Assembly (NCBI GenBank): GCA_900102235.1
Contig: FMVL01000016.1
Span: 1-32,753, forward strand
DNA from: Lachnospiraceae bacterium XBB2008
GTDB taxonomy: Bacteria; Bacillota; Clostridia; Lachnospirales; Lachnospiraceae
DNA: 32,753 bases
Direction of reading: 5' to 3'
Shown: one piece after another, positions 1 through 6,808 of the stretch
Layout: the number at the start of each line of letters is the position of its first letter
How positions within the stretch are numbered: the first letter of the stretch is position 1
Translations under genes and position numbers: made by a program
Notes under the pieces: model-generated
What the model was told of the DNA's origin: nothing
What the model saw: only the letters and a program-made list of their open reading frames with translations
The model's database searches: none

Positions 1-15
1 TCGCGGTTCCCTACG

Positions 16-56
16 CCGGAATGTCGGTTTCCGATTTTCCGGAATCGTCGGTTTCC
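16..56. repeat. two imperfect direct repeats, IS-end-like
   Basis: Positions 16-32 and 39-56 are near-identical copies of a unit running from CCGGAA to CGGTTTCC, differing by one inserted base, and a third partial CCGGA follows at 61. Multiple short terminal repeats of this kind are typical of the ends of IS21-family insertion sequences. The sequence up to about position 100 shows no similarity to the protease frame that follows, so this is probably the end of an insertion sequence that interrupted it. No transposase is visible inside the window, so the family assignment is an inference. Confidence 0.35.
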
Positions 57-141
57 ACGTCCGGATTGGCGGTGTAAATCACGCTGGAATACTCATAAGT
101 TCGCGAACGAGGATGATGAACATTCTGATGCAGATGCATAT

Positions 142-1044
142 GTGACAATTCAGGCCTGTATCGATGGATGTAAGGGTTTTGATGTCTTTGTAATTGCTAC
201 GGTTAATGATAAATGGTGCTTGCCCGAATCGCTTCTTAGGGCAGGAAGATTCGATAAAGTGATTCCTGTCTCGTACCCAGAAAGTGAAGACTCGGCGAAA
301 ATCATCGAGCATTATCTGGAGAAAAAACAACTTGCGGATTCTATAGATATTGAAGAATTATCAAGGCTTTTGGAGAATCATTCATGTGCAGAGCTGGAAA
401 CAGCAATTAATGACGCTGGTATCTATGCAGCATATGAAGGAAGAGAGCGTATCGAATATGAAGACCTTAAACGTGCCTGTATACGCATGCTTTTCGAGGG
501 CCCTGAACGTGAACGAGTGAGCCGAGGGAATGCTGAGGAGAAAATAGCGTACCACGAGGCAGGTCATGTGACTATAGTGGAGGTATTAAACCCTGGAAGG
601 GTAAATCTGGTAACGACAAAGGACTATTATGGAGAACATGGTGGAGTCGTGAAGGTACATCATGACTCGGATATGTACCAGACCAACGAAGATATCGAAG
701 AGGGGATTTTACGCGATCTTGGAGGGAAAGCTGCTATAGAAGTGGTATATGGAACTGCGGATGTTGGTTGTTCAAGTGATATAGAAAGCGCCTTTGAAAA
801 GGTGACAGATATGATAGATGAAACCTGTGTTAGAGGATTTGGCGCATATATAGAAGGTTATTCATCGGAACATCGCAGAGAAACAAAGGACAGGCTTGTT
901 GAGATGGAGATGGACAGATACTATCGTGAAGCTAAGCGGATCCTTATTGAGCATAGGGGCCTTCTGGAGGCAATCCATGATGAGCTTATGGTCAAGAAAA
1001 CACTAACATTTCGTGATATTGAACGCATACGTAAAGCTGCTTGA
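142..1044 (+). CDS. 5'-truncated FtsH-like AAA+/M41 zinc protease
   Basis: The product resembles the C-terminal part of FtsH-type membrane-anchored ATP-dependent proteases, which unfold and degrade proteins. The second half of an AAA+ domain is visible: a sensor-1-like VIATVN stretch, then the second region of homology LLRAGRFDK. A peptidase M41 domain follows, with the zinc motif HEAGH at bases 553-567 and a plausible third ligand region (SSDIESAFEK) near base 775. Walker A and Walker B are absent. The GTG at 142 is only a nominal start: the frame is open back to base 1, and AAA-like sequence seems to begin near base 103, so the gene has lost its 5' end rather than being naturally short. Intact FtsH proteins are usually 600 or more residues, against 300 here. 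Base composition is more AT-rich than the rest of the window, which fits foreign DNA. It is probably non-functional. It could also derive from an element-borne FtsH-like protein rather than housekeeping ftsH. Confidence 0.75.
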   Translation: MTIQACIDGCKGFDVFVIATVNDKWCLPESLLRAGRFDKVIPVSYPESEDSAKIIEHYLEKKQLADSIDIEELSRLLENHSCAELETAINDAGIYAAYEGRERIEYEDLKRACIRMLFEGPERERVSRGNAEEKIAYHEAGHVTIVEVLNPGRVNLVTTKDYYGEHGGVVKVHHDSDMYQTNEDIEEGILRDLGGKAAIEVVYGTADVGCSSDIESAFEKVTDMIDETCVRGFGAYIEGYSSEHRRETKDRLVEMEMDRYYREAKRILIEHRGLLEAIHDELMVKKTLTFRDIERIRKAA

Positions 1045-1263
1045 AGTGATTGATGTTGTTTAAGAAAACGAACCGCGTTATAATATTGAACGATGTTGAG
1101 ATAACTGCGCAGCAGGTCGTTCCATTTTCCATACATACTTTATAAGATATTTTGACAGCAACGTTGACATCAATAGTCAGAATACTGTATGGACTGGATG
1201 GGAAAAATCGCGGATTTATAGGACTTTTATCATTGGGTAATACTCCCAAATAGCTAAATCTGA
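1045..1263. other. gene-free end of presumed integrated element
   Basis: This AT-rich stretch lies between the truncated protease and the tRNA-Leu fragment. I see no convincing gene. A 28-codon open frame ending near 1250 has no ribosome binding site and no recognisable similarity. The last bases (1254-1270) form a perfect 6-bp inverted repeat CTAAAT/ATTTAG that runs into the tRNA fragment. Confidence 0.4.
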
Positions 1264-1315
1264 GATTTAGGTTCCTGTGCCGCGAGGCGTGTGGGTTCAA
1301 GTCCCACTGACCGCA
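1264..1315 (+). tRNA. 3' fragment of tRNA-Leu(UAG), probable att site
   Basis: The sequence matches the 3' half of a leucine tRNA. It has anticodon TAG at 1268-1270 after U33, the 3' anticodon stem TCCTG at 1273-1277, and a class-II variable arm with a GCC/GGC stem at 1279-1288. A T-arm GTGGG-TTCAAGT-CCCAC follows at 1291-1307, then acceptor strand TGACCGC at 1308-1314 and discriminator A. The matching 5' half, which should start GCGGTCA, is missing: upstream bases cannot form the acceptor or D-arm. A terminator that would suit the tRNA follows directly. This is the usual signature left by a tyrosine-recombinase element inserted in a tRNA gene, with the element on the left. It is not a functional tRNA. 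Confidence 0.75.
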
Positions 1316-1352
1316 TTATGAATTAAATATGATTTTATTAAGAATATCAGAC

Positions 1353-1382
1353 TTCCCGGACAACCTCCGGGAATTTTTTTTA
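1353..1382 (+). terminator. Rho-independent terminator after tRNA-Leu remnant
   Basis: A 7-bp stem TTCCCGG/CCGGGAA (1353-1359 with 1367-1373) with a 7-base loop is followed by nine T residues. It would terminate transcription of the original tRNA-Leu and insulates the padR promoter downstream. Confidence 0.85.
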
Positions 1383-1400
1383 TTTTTTGAAAATATATAG

Positions 1401-1429
1401 TTGACAGATATATCGGCTGGTGATATATT
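1401..1429 (+). promoter_or_regulatory. sigma-A promoter of padR-DUF2812
   Basis: A perfect -35 TTGACA (1401-1406), a 17-base spacer and a -10 TATATT (1424-1429) lie upstream of padR. The first operator half-sites fill the spacer, so a bound repressor would block RNA polymerase. Confidence 0.8.
1408..1428. promoter_or_regulatory. PadR operator 1 (ATATATC-N7-GATATAT)
   Basis: A perfect 7-bp inverted repeat with a 7-base centre lies between the -35 and -10 elements. PadR regulators typically autorepress through such AT-rich dyads. The assignment to the adjacent padR is an inference from position and symmetry. Confidence 0.7.
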
Positions 1430-1437
1430 CATCTCAA

Positions 1438-1460
1438 GATATATCGAGCGGCGATATATC
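1438..1460. promoter_or_regulatory. PadR operator 2 (same dyad, 31 bp downstream)
   Basis: The same ATATATC-N7-GATATAT architecture is repeated, here extended by one base pair on each side (GATATATC). Its centre is 31 bp from that of operator 1, about three helical turns, so two dimers could sit on the same DNA face. It lies just downstream of the expected transcription start. Confidence 0.7.
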
Positions 1461-1565
1461 GACGCGCGAAACAAAGAAGGAAACCAATAACAAACACAGA
1501 TCAGATCACCAGACCAAAAAACCTAAGCACCAAATAATCGCAAACCTAAATAAGGAGATAAAACA

Positions 1566-1898
1566 ATGAGCAACAACATCGCAGGCAAGGACCTGCCGTT
1601 AACGGAAGCCGTGTTCTACATCCTGCTTTCACTCAGGCATCCCAATCACGGATACGGGATCATCCAGGAGACAGAAGAACTAACGGGCGGAAGAGTAGTC
1701 CTGGGTGCCGGAACACTCTACGGAGCGATACAGACGCTCGAGAAGAAGGGCTGGATCAGCGTATACAGTGAAGAGGCCGGCTCAAGAAAGAAGAAGGAAT
1801 ATCTGATAACCGATGCGGGCAGGGAAGTATTCGCTGCGGAACGCGATAGGATAAACGAACTGGCCGGCAATGCACGGAAGATGGATGAGGAGGTATGA
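1566..1898 (+). CDS. PadR family transcriptional regulator
   Basis: A 110-residue winged-helix repressor of the short PadR type. The N-terminal helices (LPLTEAVFYILLSL), the HGYGIIQE helix and the wing region with GAGTLYGAIQTLEKKGWI are characteristic, and the C-terminal dimerisation helix is short. PadR proteins bind AT-rich dyads and respond to small hydrophobic molecules or stress. The start is fixed by AAGGAGAT a few bases upstream. The gene sits behind its own promoter with two matching dyads, which indicates autoregulation. The stop codon is one base from the start of the DUF2812 gene, so the two are co-transcribed and probably translationally coupled, as is common for PadR-DUF2812 pairs. 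Confidence 0.93.
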   Translation: MSNNIAGKDLPLTEAVFYILLSLRHPNHGYGIIQETEELTGGRVVLGAGTLYGAIQTLEKKGWISVYSEEAGSRKKKEYLITDAGREVFAAERDRINELAGNARKMDEEV

Positions 1899-1899
1899 G

Positions 1900-2595
1900 A
1901 TGACACGTTTTCATTTATATTTTGACAAAGACAAAGAAACCGAATGGCTTAACCAAATGGCCGAAGAAGGATATGCGATGGACTCTTTTTTTGCCGGATT
2001 CTACTCTTTTTCTCCCTGTGAGAAAGGCGAGTGGCAGTATCAGATCGATATCGGCAACGGTTTCTTCGGTGTAAATAAAGAGTACTCCGACTTCATGCGT
2101 GAGATGGGCATCGAGATCGTTCAGGCCTGGGGCCCCTGGGTCATCTTAAGACGAAAGGCTCAGGATACACCTTTTGAACTTTATTCCGACGTGGAGAGCA
2201 GGATCGAACAGTACAAGAAGATACTTTTATTATTCAAGATCGTATCGGCCATAGAACTCCTGATACTGGTATATGAGGTTTATGGAGGTGTTTCGGGCAT
2301 AGCCTACGCATGGCCCATGGTACTGATCATCGCTGCGGTCGTATGCGTGTTTATGAACATGATAGTACGGACCAAAAAGATAATTTACGAGTTGCAGGAG
2401 AGGAACGGCGAAGCAACTGCAGCATATAACGGCAGAAGAGTATCTCCGGCGGTTCCCGCAGGGCTTTTGCTCAACTCCGTGAACCTCCTGGCAGCCGATT
2501 ACATTCCCCAACCTTTAAGGATCGTTTTTCTGGTCATAGCACTCGGTCTGATCCTGTACGGCGCAGCTGACACAGTAGCGAAAAAGAATAATTAA
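1900..2595 (+). CDS. DUF2812 domain-containing membrane protein
   Basis: This 231-residue protein begins with the conserved RFHLYFDKDKETEWLNQMAEEGY region of DUF2812, rich in aromatic residues and probably cytoplasmic (to about residue 105). Four predicted membrane segments follow at about 113-133, 136-160, 187-207 and 211-228. The ATG at 1900 is preferred to an in-frame one at 1870, because GAGGAGG lies six bases upstream of it and the domain starts there. The function is unknown. Proteins of this kind are regularly paired with a PadR repressor and are thought to have a membrane stress or signalling role. Nothing in the sequence identifies a ligand. Confidence 0.85.
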   Translation: MTRFHLYFDKDKETEWLNQMAEEGYAMDSFFAGFYSFSPCEKGEWQYQIDIGNGFFGVNKEYSDFMREMGIEIVQAWGPWVILRRKAQDTPFELYSDVESRIEQYKKILLLFKIVSAIELLILVYEVYGGVSGIAYAWPMVLIIAAVVCVFMNMIVRTKKIIYELQERNGEATAAYNGRRVSPAVPAGLLLNSVNLLAADYIPQPLRIVFLVIALGLILYGAADTVAKKNN

Positions 2596-2623
2596 AAAGG
2601 GACTTTCATACTGACAATCTGCA

Positions 2624-2652
2624 TTTACAAAGGGCACGTTTTGAGATACAAT
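2624..2652 (+). promoter_or_regulatory. sigma-A promoter of pfp
   Basis: A -35 TTTACA (2624-2629), a 17-base spacer and a -10 TACAAT (2647-2652) each match five of six consensus bases. Transcription should start near 2659, giving a leader of about 58 bases. There is no terminator between the DUF2812 gene and this promoter. Confidence 0.6.
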
Positions 2653-2682
2653 CAACTGTTGTAAACGTGCCCGAAAGGCACG
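2632..2682. promoter_or_regulatory. overlapping inverted repeats across the pfp promoter
   Basis: GGGCACGTTT (2632-2641, within the promoter spacer) is a perfect 10-bp inverted match to AAACGTGCCC (2663-2672, just after the expected transcription start). The right arm also pairs with GGCACG at 2677-2682 to give a CGTGCC/GGCACG hairpin with a 5-base loop in the leader. The outer dyad looks like a repressor operator spanning the -10 element. The inner one could fold in RNA. No T-run follows, so it is not a terminator. The regulator is unknown. Confidence 0.5.
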
Positions 2683-2716
2683 GGGAAGCAGAAACATCAC
2701 ACAAAGGAGAATCAAT

Positions 2717-4375
2717 ATGAATCTATCACCTCTTCAGAAAGTCAGATATGAGTACAAGCCCAAGCTCCCCGGAATGCTCAGAGGCGGGATCGCAGAGATC
2801 TGCGTTAAGACCGGAGCAGCTACCGAGAGCGTAGCGGATCAGGACAAGATCAAAGCCCTCTTCCCCAATACATACGGCAAGCCCGAGATCACATTTGAGA
2901 AGGGCACCAATACGTCCGAAACCAAAAAGCAGGTTGTGGGCGTTATCCTTTCCGGCGGACAGGCTCCCGGCGGACATAACGTTATCTCCGGTCTTTATGA
3001 CGCATTAAAGGCTACCAATCCGGAGAACGTTCTGCTCGGTTTCAAGGGCGGCCCCGACGGACTTCTTAAGGACGATTATGTGGAGTTCGATGATGCTTTC
3101 ATCGACGCATACAGAAATACAGGCGGATTCGATATCATCGGTTCCGGCCGTACCAAACTCGAGACCAAAGAGCAGTTCGCTATCGTAGCAGAGAACGCTA
3201 AGAAGAACGGTCTTACCGCTATCGTTATCATCGGCGGTGACGATTCCAACACCAACGCCGCTACTCTTGCAGAGTACATGGCTGCAAACAATACAGGCGT
3301 TCAGGTCATCGGTTGTCCCAAGACCATCGACGGCGATCTTAAGAACGAGGATATCGAGGCTTCCTTCGGTTTCGATACCGCTACCAAGACTTATTCCGAA
3401 CTCATCGGCAACATCGAGAGAGATGCCAATTCCGCAAAGAAATACTGGCACTTCATCAAGGTTATGGGCCGCAGCGCTTCACACGTAGCTCTTGAGTGTG
3501 CACTTGAGACCCAGCCCAACATCTGCCTGATCGGTGAGGAAGTAGCAGCCAAGAAGATGTCTCTTGCTCAGATCGCAGGTTATATCGCAGATGCAGTTGA
3601 GAAGCGCGGAAACAACGGCGAGAACTTCGGCGTGGCCATCATCCCCGAAGGTATCGTTGAGTTCGTTCCCGAGTTCTCCAAGCTGATCGCCGAGATCAAC
3701 GAGCTCCTTGCAGGAAGCAAGACCGACGAGTTCAATGCTCTTCCCGACTGGGATGCAAAATATTCATTCATCAAGGCAGGTCTTACCGCTGAGTCCTTTG
3801 CGGTATTTGATATCCTTCCTCAGTTCGTTCAGCAGCAGCTCTTCCTTGAAAGAGACCCTCACGGAAACGTACAGGTTTCTCTGATCGAATCCGAGAAGCT
3901 CTTCTCCGAGATGGTCAAGAATGAACTGGCCAAGAGAAAAGAAGCGGGAACATACAAGGGTAAATTCGGTGCACAGCATCATTTCTTCGGATATGAAGGA
4001 AGATGTGCATTCCCTTCAAACTTCGATGCAGACTATTGCTATTCACTCGGATACAACGCATTCATGCTCATCCAGTACGGTTATACAGGATATCTTTCCA
4101 AGGTTTCCAACCTCAGCAAGCCCGCAGAAGAGTGGGTCGCAGGCGGTATGCCCATCACCAAGATGATGAACATGGAAAGACGTAACGGTGAGGACAAGCC
4201 CGTTATCCGTAAAGCACTTGTTGAACTCGACGGCAAGCCCTTCAAGTTCTTCGAGGCTAACAGAGACAAGTGGGCAGTTGAGACCTCATTTACCTATCCC
4301 GGTGCCATCCAGTACTTCGGACCTTCGGAAGTATGCGATCTCACCACCAGAACCCTTGCTCTTGAGAAAGGCTGA
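2717..4375 (+). CDS. pfp: pyrophosphate-dependent 6-phosphofructokinase
   Basis: A 552-residue diphosphate--fructose-6-phosphate 1-phosphotransferase of the long clade-II type. It reversibly phosphorylates fructose 6-phosphate using pyrophosphate, in glycolysis and gluconeogenesis. The PPi-binding loop reads [16 protein letters not shown] at 173-177 carries the aspartate that marks PPi rather than ATP use (GGDGS in ATP enzymes). The catalytic PKTIDGD motif is at 201-207, and [13 protein letters not shown] and [13 protein letters not shown] form the sugar-phosphate site. Length is usual for this clade. The start is set by AAGGAG at 2704-2709. The gene is monocistronic, with its own promoter and a strong terminator at 4401. 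Using PPi saves ATP and is common in anaerobic fermenters. Confidence 0.97.
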   Translation: MNLSPLQKVRYEYKPKLPGMLRGGIAEICVKTGAATESVADQDKIKALFPNTYGKPEITFEKGTNTSETKKQVVGVILSGGQAPGGHNVISGLYDALKATNPENVLLGFKGGPDGLLKDDYVEFDDAFIDAYRNTGGFDIIGSGRTKLETKEQFAIVAENAKKNGLTAIVIIGGDDSNTNAATLAEYMAANNTGVQVIGCPKTIDGDLKNEDIEASFGFDTATKTYSELIGNIERDANSAKKYWHFIKVMGRSASHVALECALETQPNICLIGEEVAAKKMSLAQIAGYIADAVEKRGNNGENFGVAIIPEGIVEFVPEFSKLIAEINELLAGSKTDEFNALPDWDAKYSFIKAGLTAESFAVFDILPQFVQQQLFLERDPHGNVQVSLIESEKLFSEMVKNELAKRKEAGTYKGKFGAQHHFFGYEGRCAFPSNFDADYCYSLGYNAFMLIQYGYTGYLSKVSNLSKPAEEWVAGGMPITKMMNMERRNGEDKPVIRKALVELDGKPFKFFEANRDKWAVETSFTYPGAIQYFGPSEVCDLTTRTLALEKG

Positions 4376-4400
4376 TAACCTAAAGATCATGTATATGATA

Positions 4401-4427
4401 AGAGCCCGCCGGCGGCGGGCTCTTTTT
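4401..4427 (+). terminator. strong Rho-independent terminator after pfp
   Basis: A perfect 10-bp GC-rich stem AGAGCCCGCC/GGCGGGCTCT (4401-4410 with 4414-4423), with a 3-base loop, is followed by a short T-run. It lies between convergent genes and may also help stop the minus-strand response regulator transcript, although the T-run on that side is weak. Confidence 0.9.
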
Positions 4428-4462
4428 GTATCCTTACAGACCGGATCCCATTGCAGATCAGA

Positions 4463-5602
4463 TCAATTCTCTGACCTGGTGATCCTGTGTATGTCGTTTA
4501 CATTTTCGAAGATATGCTTCGGAAGCTTGAAGTAGCGTTCCGCTTCAACACCGGTTTCTTTTGCTTTCAGGCATTCCTCGATCTTGGGAGAGATATTGAT
4601 GAATTCGTTCACGAGACCGGGATCGAAATCCCTGCCGCTCCGCTCGGCGATGATGGCCATCGACTTCTCGTGCGAGAGAGCTTTCTTGTAAGGCCGTTCG
4701 CTTGTCAGGGCGTCATATACATCCACGATGCTCATTATCCTGGCCAGAAGAGGGATGTCCTTGCCGGCAAGCCCTTCCGGATAGCCTGTGCCGTCCCATT
4801 TTTCATGGTGATAACGGCAGATGTCGTAGGCTATATCCGCAAACTCCTTATCCGAAACTCGCTGGCCGATGAAACTGAACAGTTCGCCTCCGATGACGGA
4901 ATGGAGTTTGATACGTTCGAATTCCTGATCTGTCAGGGAACCGGGCTTCTGGAGAACACTGTCATTGACCGCGATCTTACCCACGTCATGAAGAGGTGCG
5001 GAACGGATCGCCTTGGCGACTATGGAAGGATTGAGCTGATCCCTGTAGTTGTCGCTGTCGGCAAGGTGTTCGATGAAAGCCTTGAAGTAGATGGATGTAT
5101 TCTTGAGGTGTCCTCCGGTGATGGAATCGCGGTACTCCGTGAGTGCTGCAAAACTTACCGCGAGCAGATCATACATATCTTCGAGTTCGGCGATCTTTTC
5201 GTTTACCTTATCCTCCATCGAACGCTGATATTCGGCGAGTTCTATCTGGGTCTGGATACGCTTCTTCAATACATCGGCCACGAAGGGCTTGGTGATATAA
5301 TCCACGATGCCTTCGTTGAAACCCTCCACCTCGGTCTCGTAGTTGCTGTCGGCCGTGAGGAAGATCACCGGGATATGCATATAGCGGGGAGTTCCTTTGA
5401 GGATCTTTAAGACCTGATGTCCGTCGGTCTCGGGCATGATGATGTCGAGAAGGATCAGATCCGGGATCGTGTGTGAGAGCACCTTCATCCCGGCCTCCGC
5501 CGAAAGAGCGCCGATCACCTTATAATCATCTCCGAGCACATCCTGTGCCGCTCTGATATTGAACTTCACATCGTCTATGATCAGAATGGTCTTTTTATCC
5601 AT
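4463..5602 (-). CDS. response regulator with REC and HD-GYP domains
   Basis: A 379-residue two-domain regulator. The receiver domain spans residues 4-120, with the acidic pair D10/D11, phospho-acceptor D53, T83 and K105. A short coiled linker (about 121-145) leads to an HD-GYP domain. That domain has the metal-ligand region RDSITGGH (158-165), the catalytic HD at 205-206 within LHDVGK, and HHEKWDGTGYPEG. All expected metal ligands are visible, so it is probably an active cyclic-di-GMP phosphodiesterase switched by phosphorylation. No kinase gene is adjacent. The hybrid kinase block at 18-28 kb of this window is the nearest candidate partner. It starts at ATG 5602 behind a GGGG-rich ribosome binding site and is transcribed divergently from the lacI-type gene. 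Confidence 0.93.
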   Translation of the reverse strand: MDKKTILIIDDVKFNIRAAQDVLGDDYKVIGALSAEAGMKVLSHTIPDLILLDIIMPETDGHQVLKILKGTPRYMHIPVIFLTADSNYETEVEGFNEGIVDYITKPFVADVLKKRIQTQIELAEYQRSMEDKVNEKIAELEDMYDLLAVSFAALTEYRDSITGGHLKNTSIYFKAFIEHLADSDNYRDQLNPSIVAKAIRSAPLHDVGKIAVNDSVLQKPGSLTDQEFERIKLHSVIGGELFSFIGQRVSDKEFADIAYDICRYHHEKWDGTGYPEGLAGKDIPLLARIMSIVDVYDALTSERPYKKALSHEKSMAIIAERSGRDFDPGLVNEFINISPKIEECLKAKETGVEAERYFKLPKHIFENVNDIHRITRSEN

Positions 5603-5685
5603 AAGCCCCCCTTACTAAGACATCCGATACATACCTAAATATTAGCAAAAAGTGAGCATGAGCACAAGAAAGCCTGTGTTTTTGG

Positions 5686-5707
5686 GATAAAAAACGTTTT
5701 CCAAAAT
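5686..5707. promoter_or_regulatory. LacI-type operator copy 1
   Basis: A 22-bp site (GATAAAAAACG followed by TTTTCCAAAAT) lies just upstream of the -35 element, centred on a CG step with AAAACGTTTT symmetry, as in LacI/GalR operators. A second copy, differing at two bases, lies exactly 57 bp downstream. Confidence 0.6.
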
Positions 5708-5710
5708 CAC

Positions 5711-5739
5711 TTGACAATCAAAAGAATGTGTTCTATTAT
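5711..5739 (+). promoter_or_regulatory. sigma-A promoter of lacI-type gene and glgP
   Basis: TTGACA (5711-5716), a 17-base spacer and TATTAT (5734-5739) form a near-perfect promoter. Transcription should start near 5746. This excludes the in-frame GTG at 5728 as a start and supports the ATG at 5806. Confidence 0.85.
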
Positions 5740-5742
5740 CGT

Positions 5743-5764
5743 GATAGAAAACGATTTCCAAAAT
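5743..5764. promoter_or_regulatory. LacI-type operator copy 2
   Basis: The second copy of the 22-bp site covers the expected transcription start. With copy 1 it brackets the promoter, which suggests autorepression, possibly by co-operative binding or looping. It also lies within the divergent control region of the minus-strand response regulator. Confidence 0.6.
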
Positions 5765-5805
5765 GCCTGCCCGATCATTTTTTTCGAAGGGTATCAGAAC
5801 CGACA

Positions 5806-6795
5806 ATGGTCACGATCAAAGATGTGGCGGCCGAAGCCGGAGTAGCGATCTCCACCGTATCCAAGGTGCTGAACGGATATGACGGCGTAAGTCCCCTGAC
5901 TAAGGAAAAAGTAAATAGTGCGGTAACCAGATTGGGATTTACACCAAACCTGGTCGCGGCGGCTCTTTCTTCCAAGAGGTCCAAACGCATCGCTCTGCTC
6001 CTCAAGCTTGTTGTAAACAACGCTTCGATGGACGAGATAAACATGAGATATCTCTTCGGAGCGATAAGTTCGGCGATGGATAACCGGCTGGATGCCGTGA
6101 CGGTCTTCCATGAGACCGTTCGGGACATGGACGAGGAAGCTCTTACCGCATATCTTAAGTCTCAGAGCATCGAGGGCGTCATCATCTTCGGCCTTAACCG
6201 CGATGATTCGGTCCTGCTTAAGCTCATCGATTCCGAAGCGTTCAAGATCGTGGTAGTTGATTCCGTGATCACGAACAGATCCACTTCATCTGTTGCGATC
6301 GACTATGCATCGGCTCAGTATGATGTGATCATGCGTACTTTTGAAAATATCGAAGGGAACCGTATCCTGTATATCGCAGGCAAGGACAGCAGCTATTCGA
6401 CGGCGCTCAAGCTCGAGGGATTGGGACGCATCGAGGATGAGATGAAAACGAAGGCCAAAGTCGTGTACGGAGATTATTCCGAACTGGCTGCGAGGGAACT
6501 TACATTCAAGTATGCCGGGAAGTCAGACGTGATCGCCTGCGGATCGGACCTGATGGCGATAGGGGCGATGCGGGCACTGATGGAACTTGACATATTCAAA
6601 CCGGTCTGCGGTTTCGGCGGGATCAAACTGATGGCTTATGCCGGCAAGCAGATGAACACGGTGAGACAGGACTTCGAAGCACTGGCCCGCGAGGCGGTGA
6701 AGAGGGTCCGCGAACTGCTCGAAGGAGCCGAAGGGGCTTCATATACTATCGGATATGACCTGGTCAGAGTGAAATACCGGGATGTATTGATATAA
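5806..6795 (+). CDS. LacI/GalR family transcriptional regulator
   Basis: A 329-residue regulator. It has an N-terminal helix-turn-helix and hinge ([22 protein letters not shown]) and a periplasmic-binding-protein-like sensor domain (about 60-325). The start at 5806 puts the DNA-binding helix at the N-terminus as in the family. The longer frame to 5728 would begin inside the promoter spacer. The ribosome binding site (GAAGGG) is weak and far, about 14 bases away, so translation may be poor, which is usual for repressors. The gene ends 13 bases before glgP, so they form an operon. Two matching operators flank the promoter. The likely role is control of glycogen or maltodextrin breakdown in response to a sugar or sugar phosphate; the effector is not deducible. 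Confidence 0.92.
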   Translation: MVTIKDVAAEAGVAISTVSKVLNGYDGVSPLTKEKVNSAVTRLGFTPNLVAAALSSKRSKRIALLLKLVVNNASMDEINMRYLFGAISSAMDNRLDAVTVFHETVRDMDEEALTAYLKSQSIEGVIIFGLNRDDSVLLKLIDSEAFKIVVVDSVITNRSTSSVAIDYASAQYDVIMRTFENIEGNRILYIAGKDSSYSTALKLEGLGRIEDEMKTKAKVVYGDYSELAARELTFKYAGKSDVIACGSDLMAIGAMRALMELDIFKPVCGFGGIKLMAYAGKQMNTVRQDFEALAREAVKRVRELLEGAEGASYTIGYDLVRVKYRDVLI

Positions 6796-6808
6796 GGGAG
6801 GAAAAGAA

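Noticed and set aside
142-1044. Functional housekeeping ftsH
   Set aside because: Walker A and B and the membrane helices are absent, the 5' end is replaced by unrelated repeat sequence, and the gene lies inside a presumed mobile element.
1158-1250. Short open frame ending in GFIGLLSLGNTPK
   Set aside because: It has 28 codons, no ribosome binding site and no similarity I recognise. It may be a remnant, but it cannot be supported as a gene.
4487-5410. 307-codon plus-strand open frame
   Set aside because: It is the exact antisense of the REC-HD-GYP gene, which has complete motifs, a start and a ribosome binding site. The plus-strand frame has none of these.
5728-5805. Upstream extension of the LacI-type regulator
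   Set aside because: The GTG at 5728 lies inside the promoter spacer, upstream of the transcription start, and the helix-turn-helix begins at 5806.
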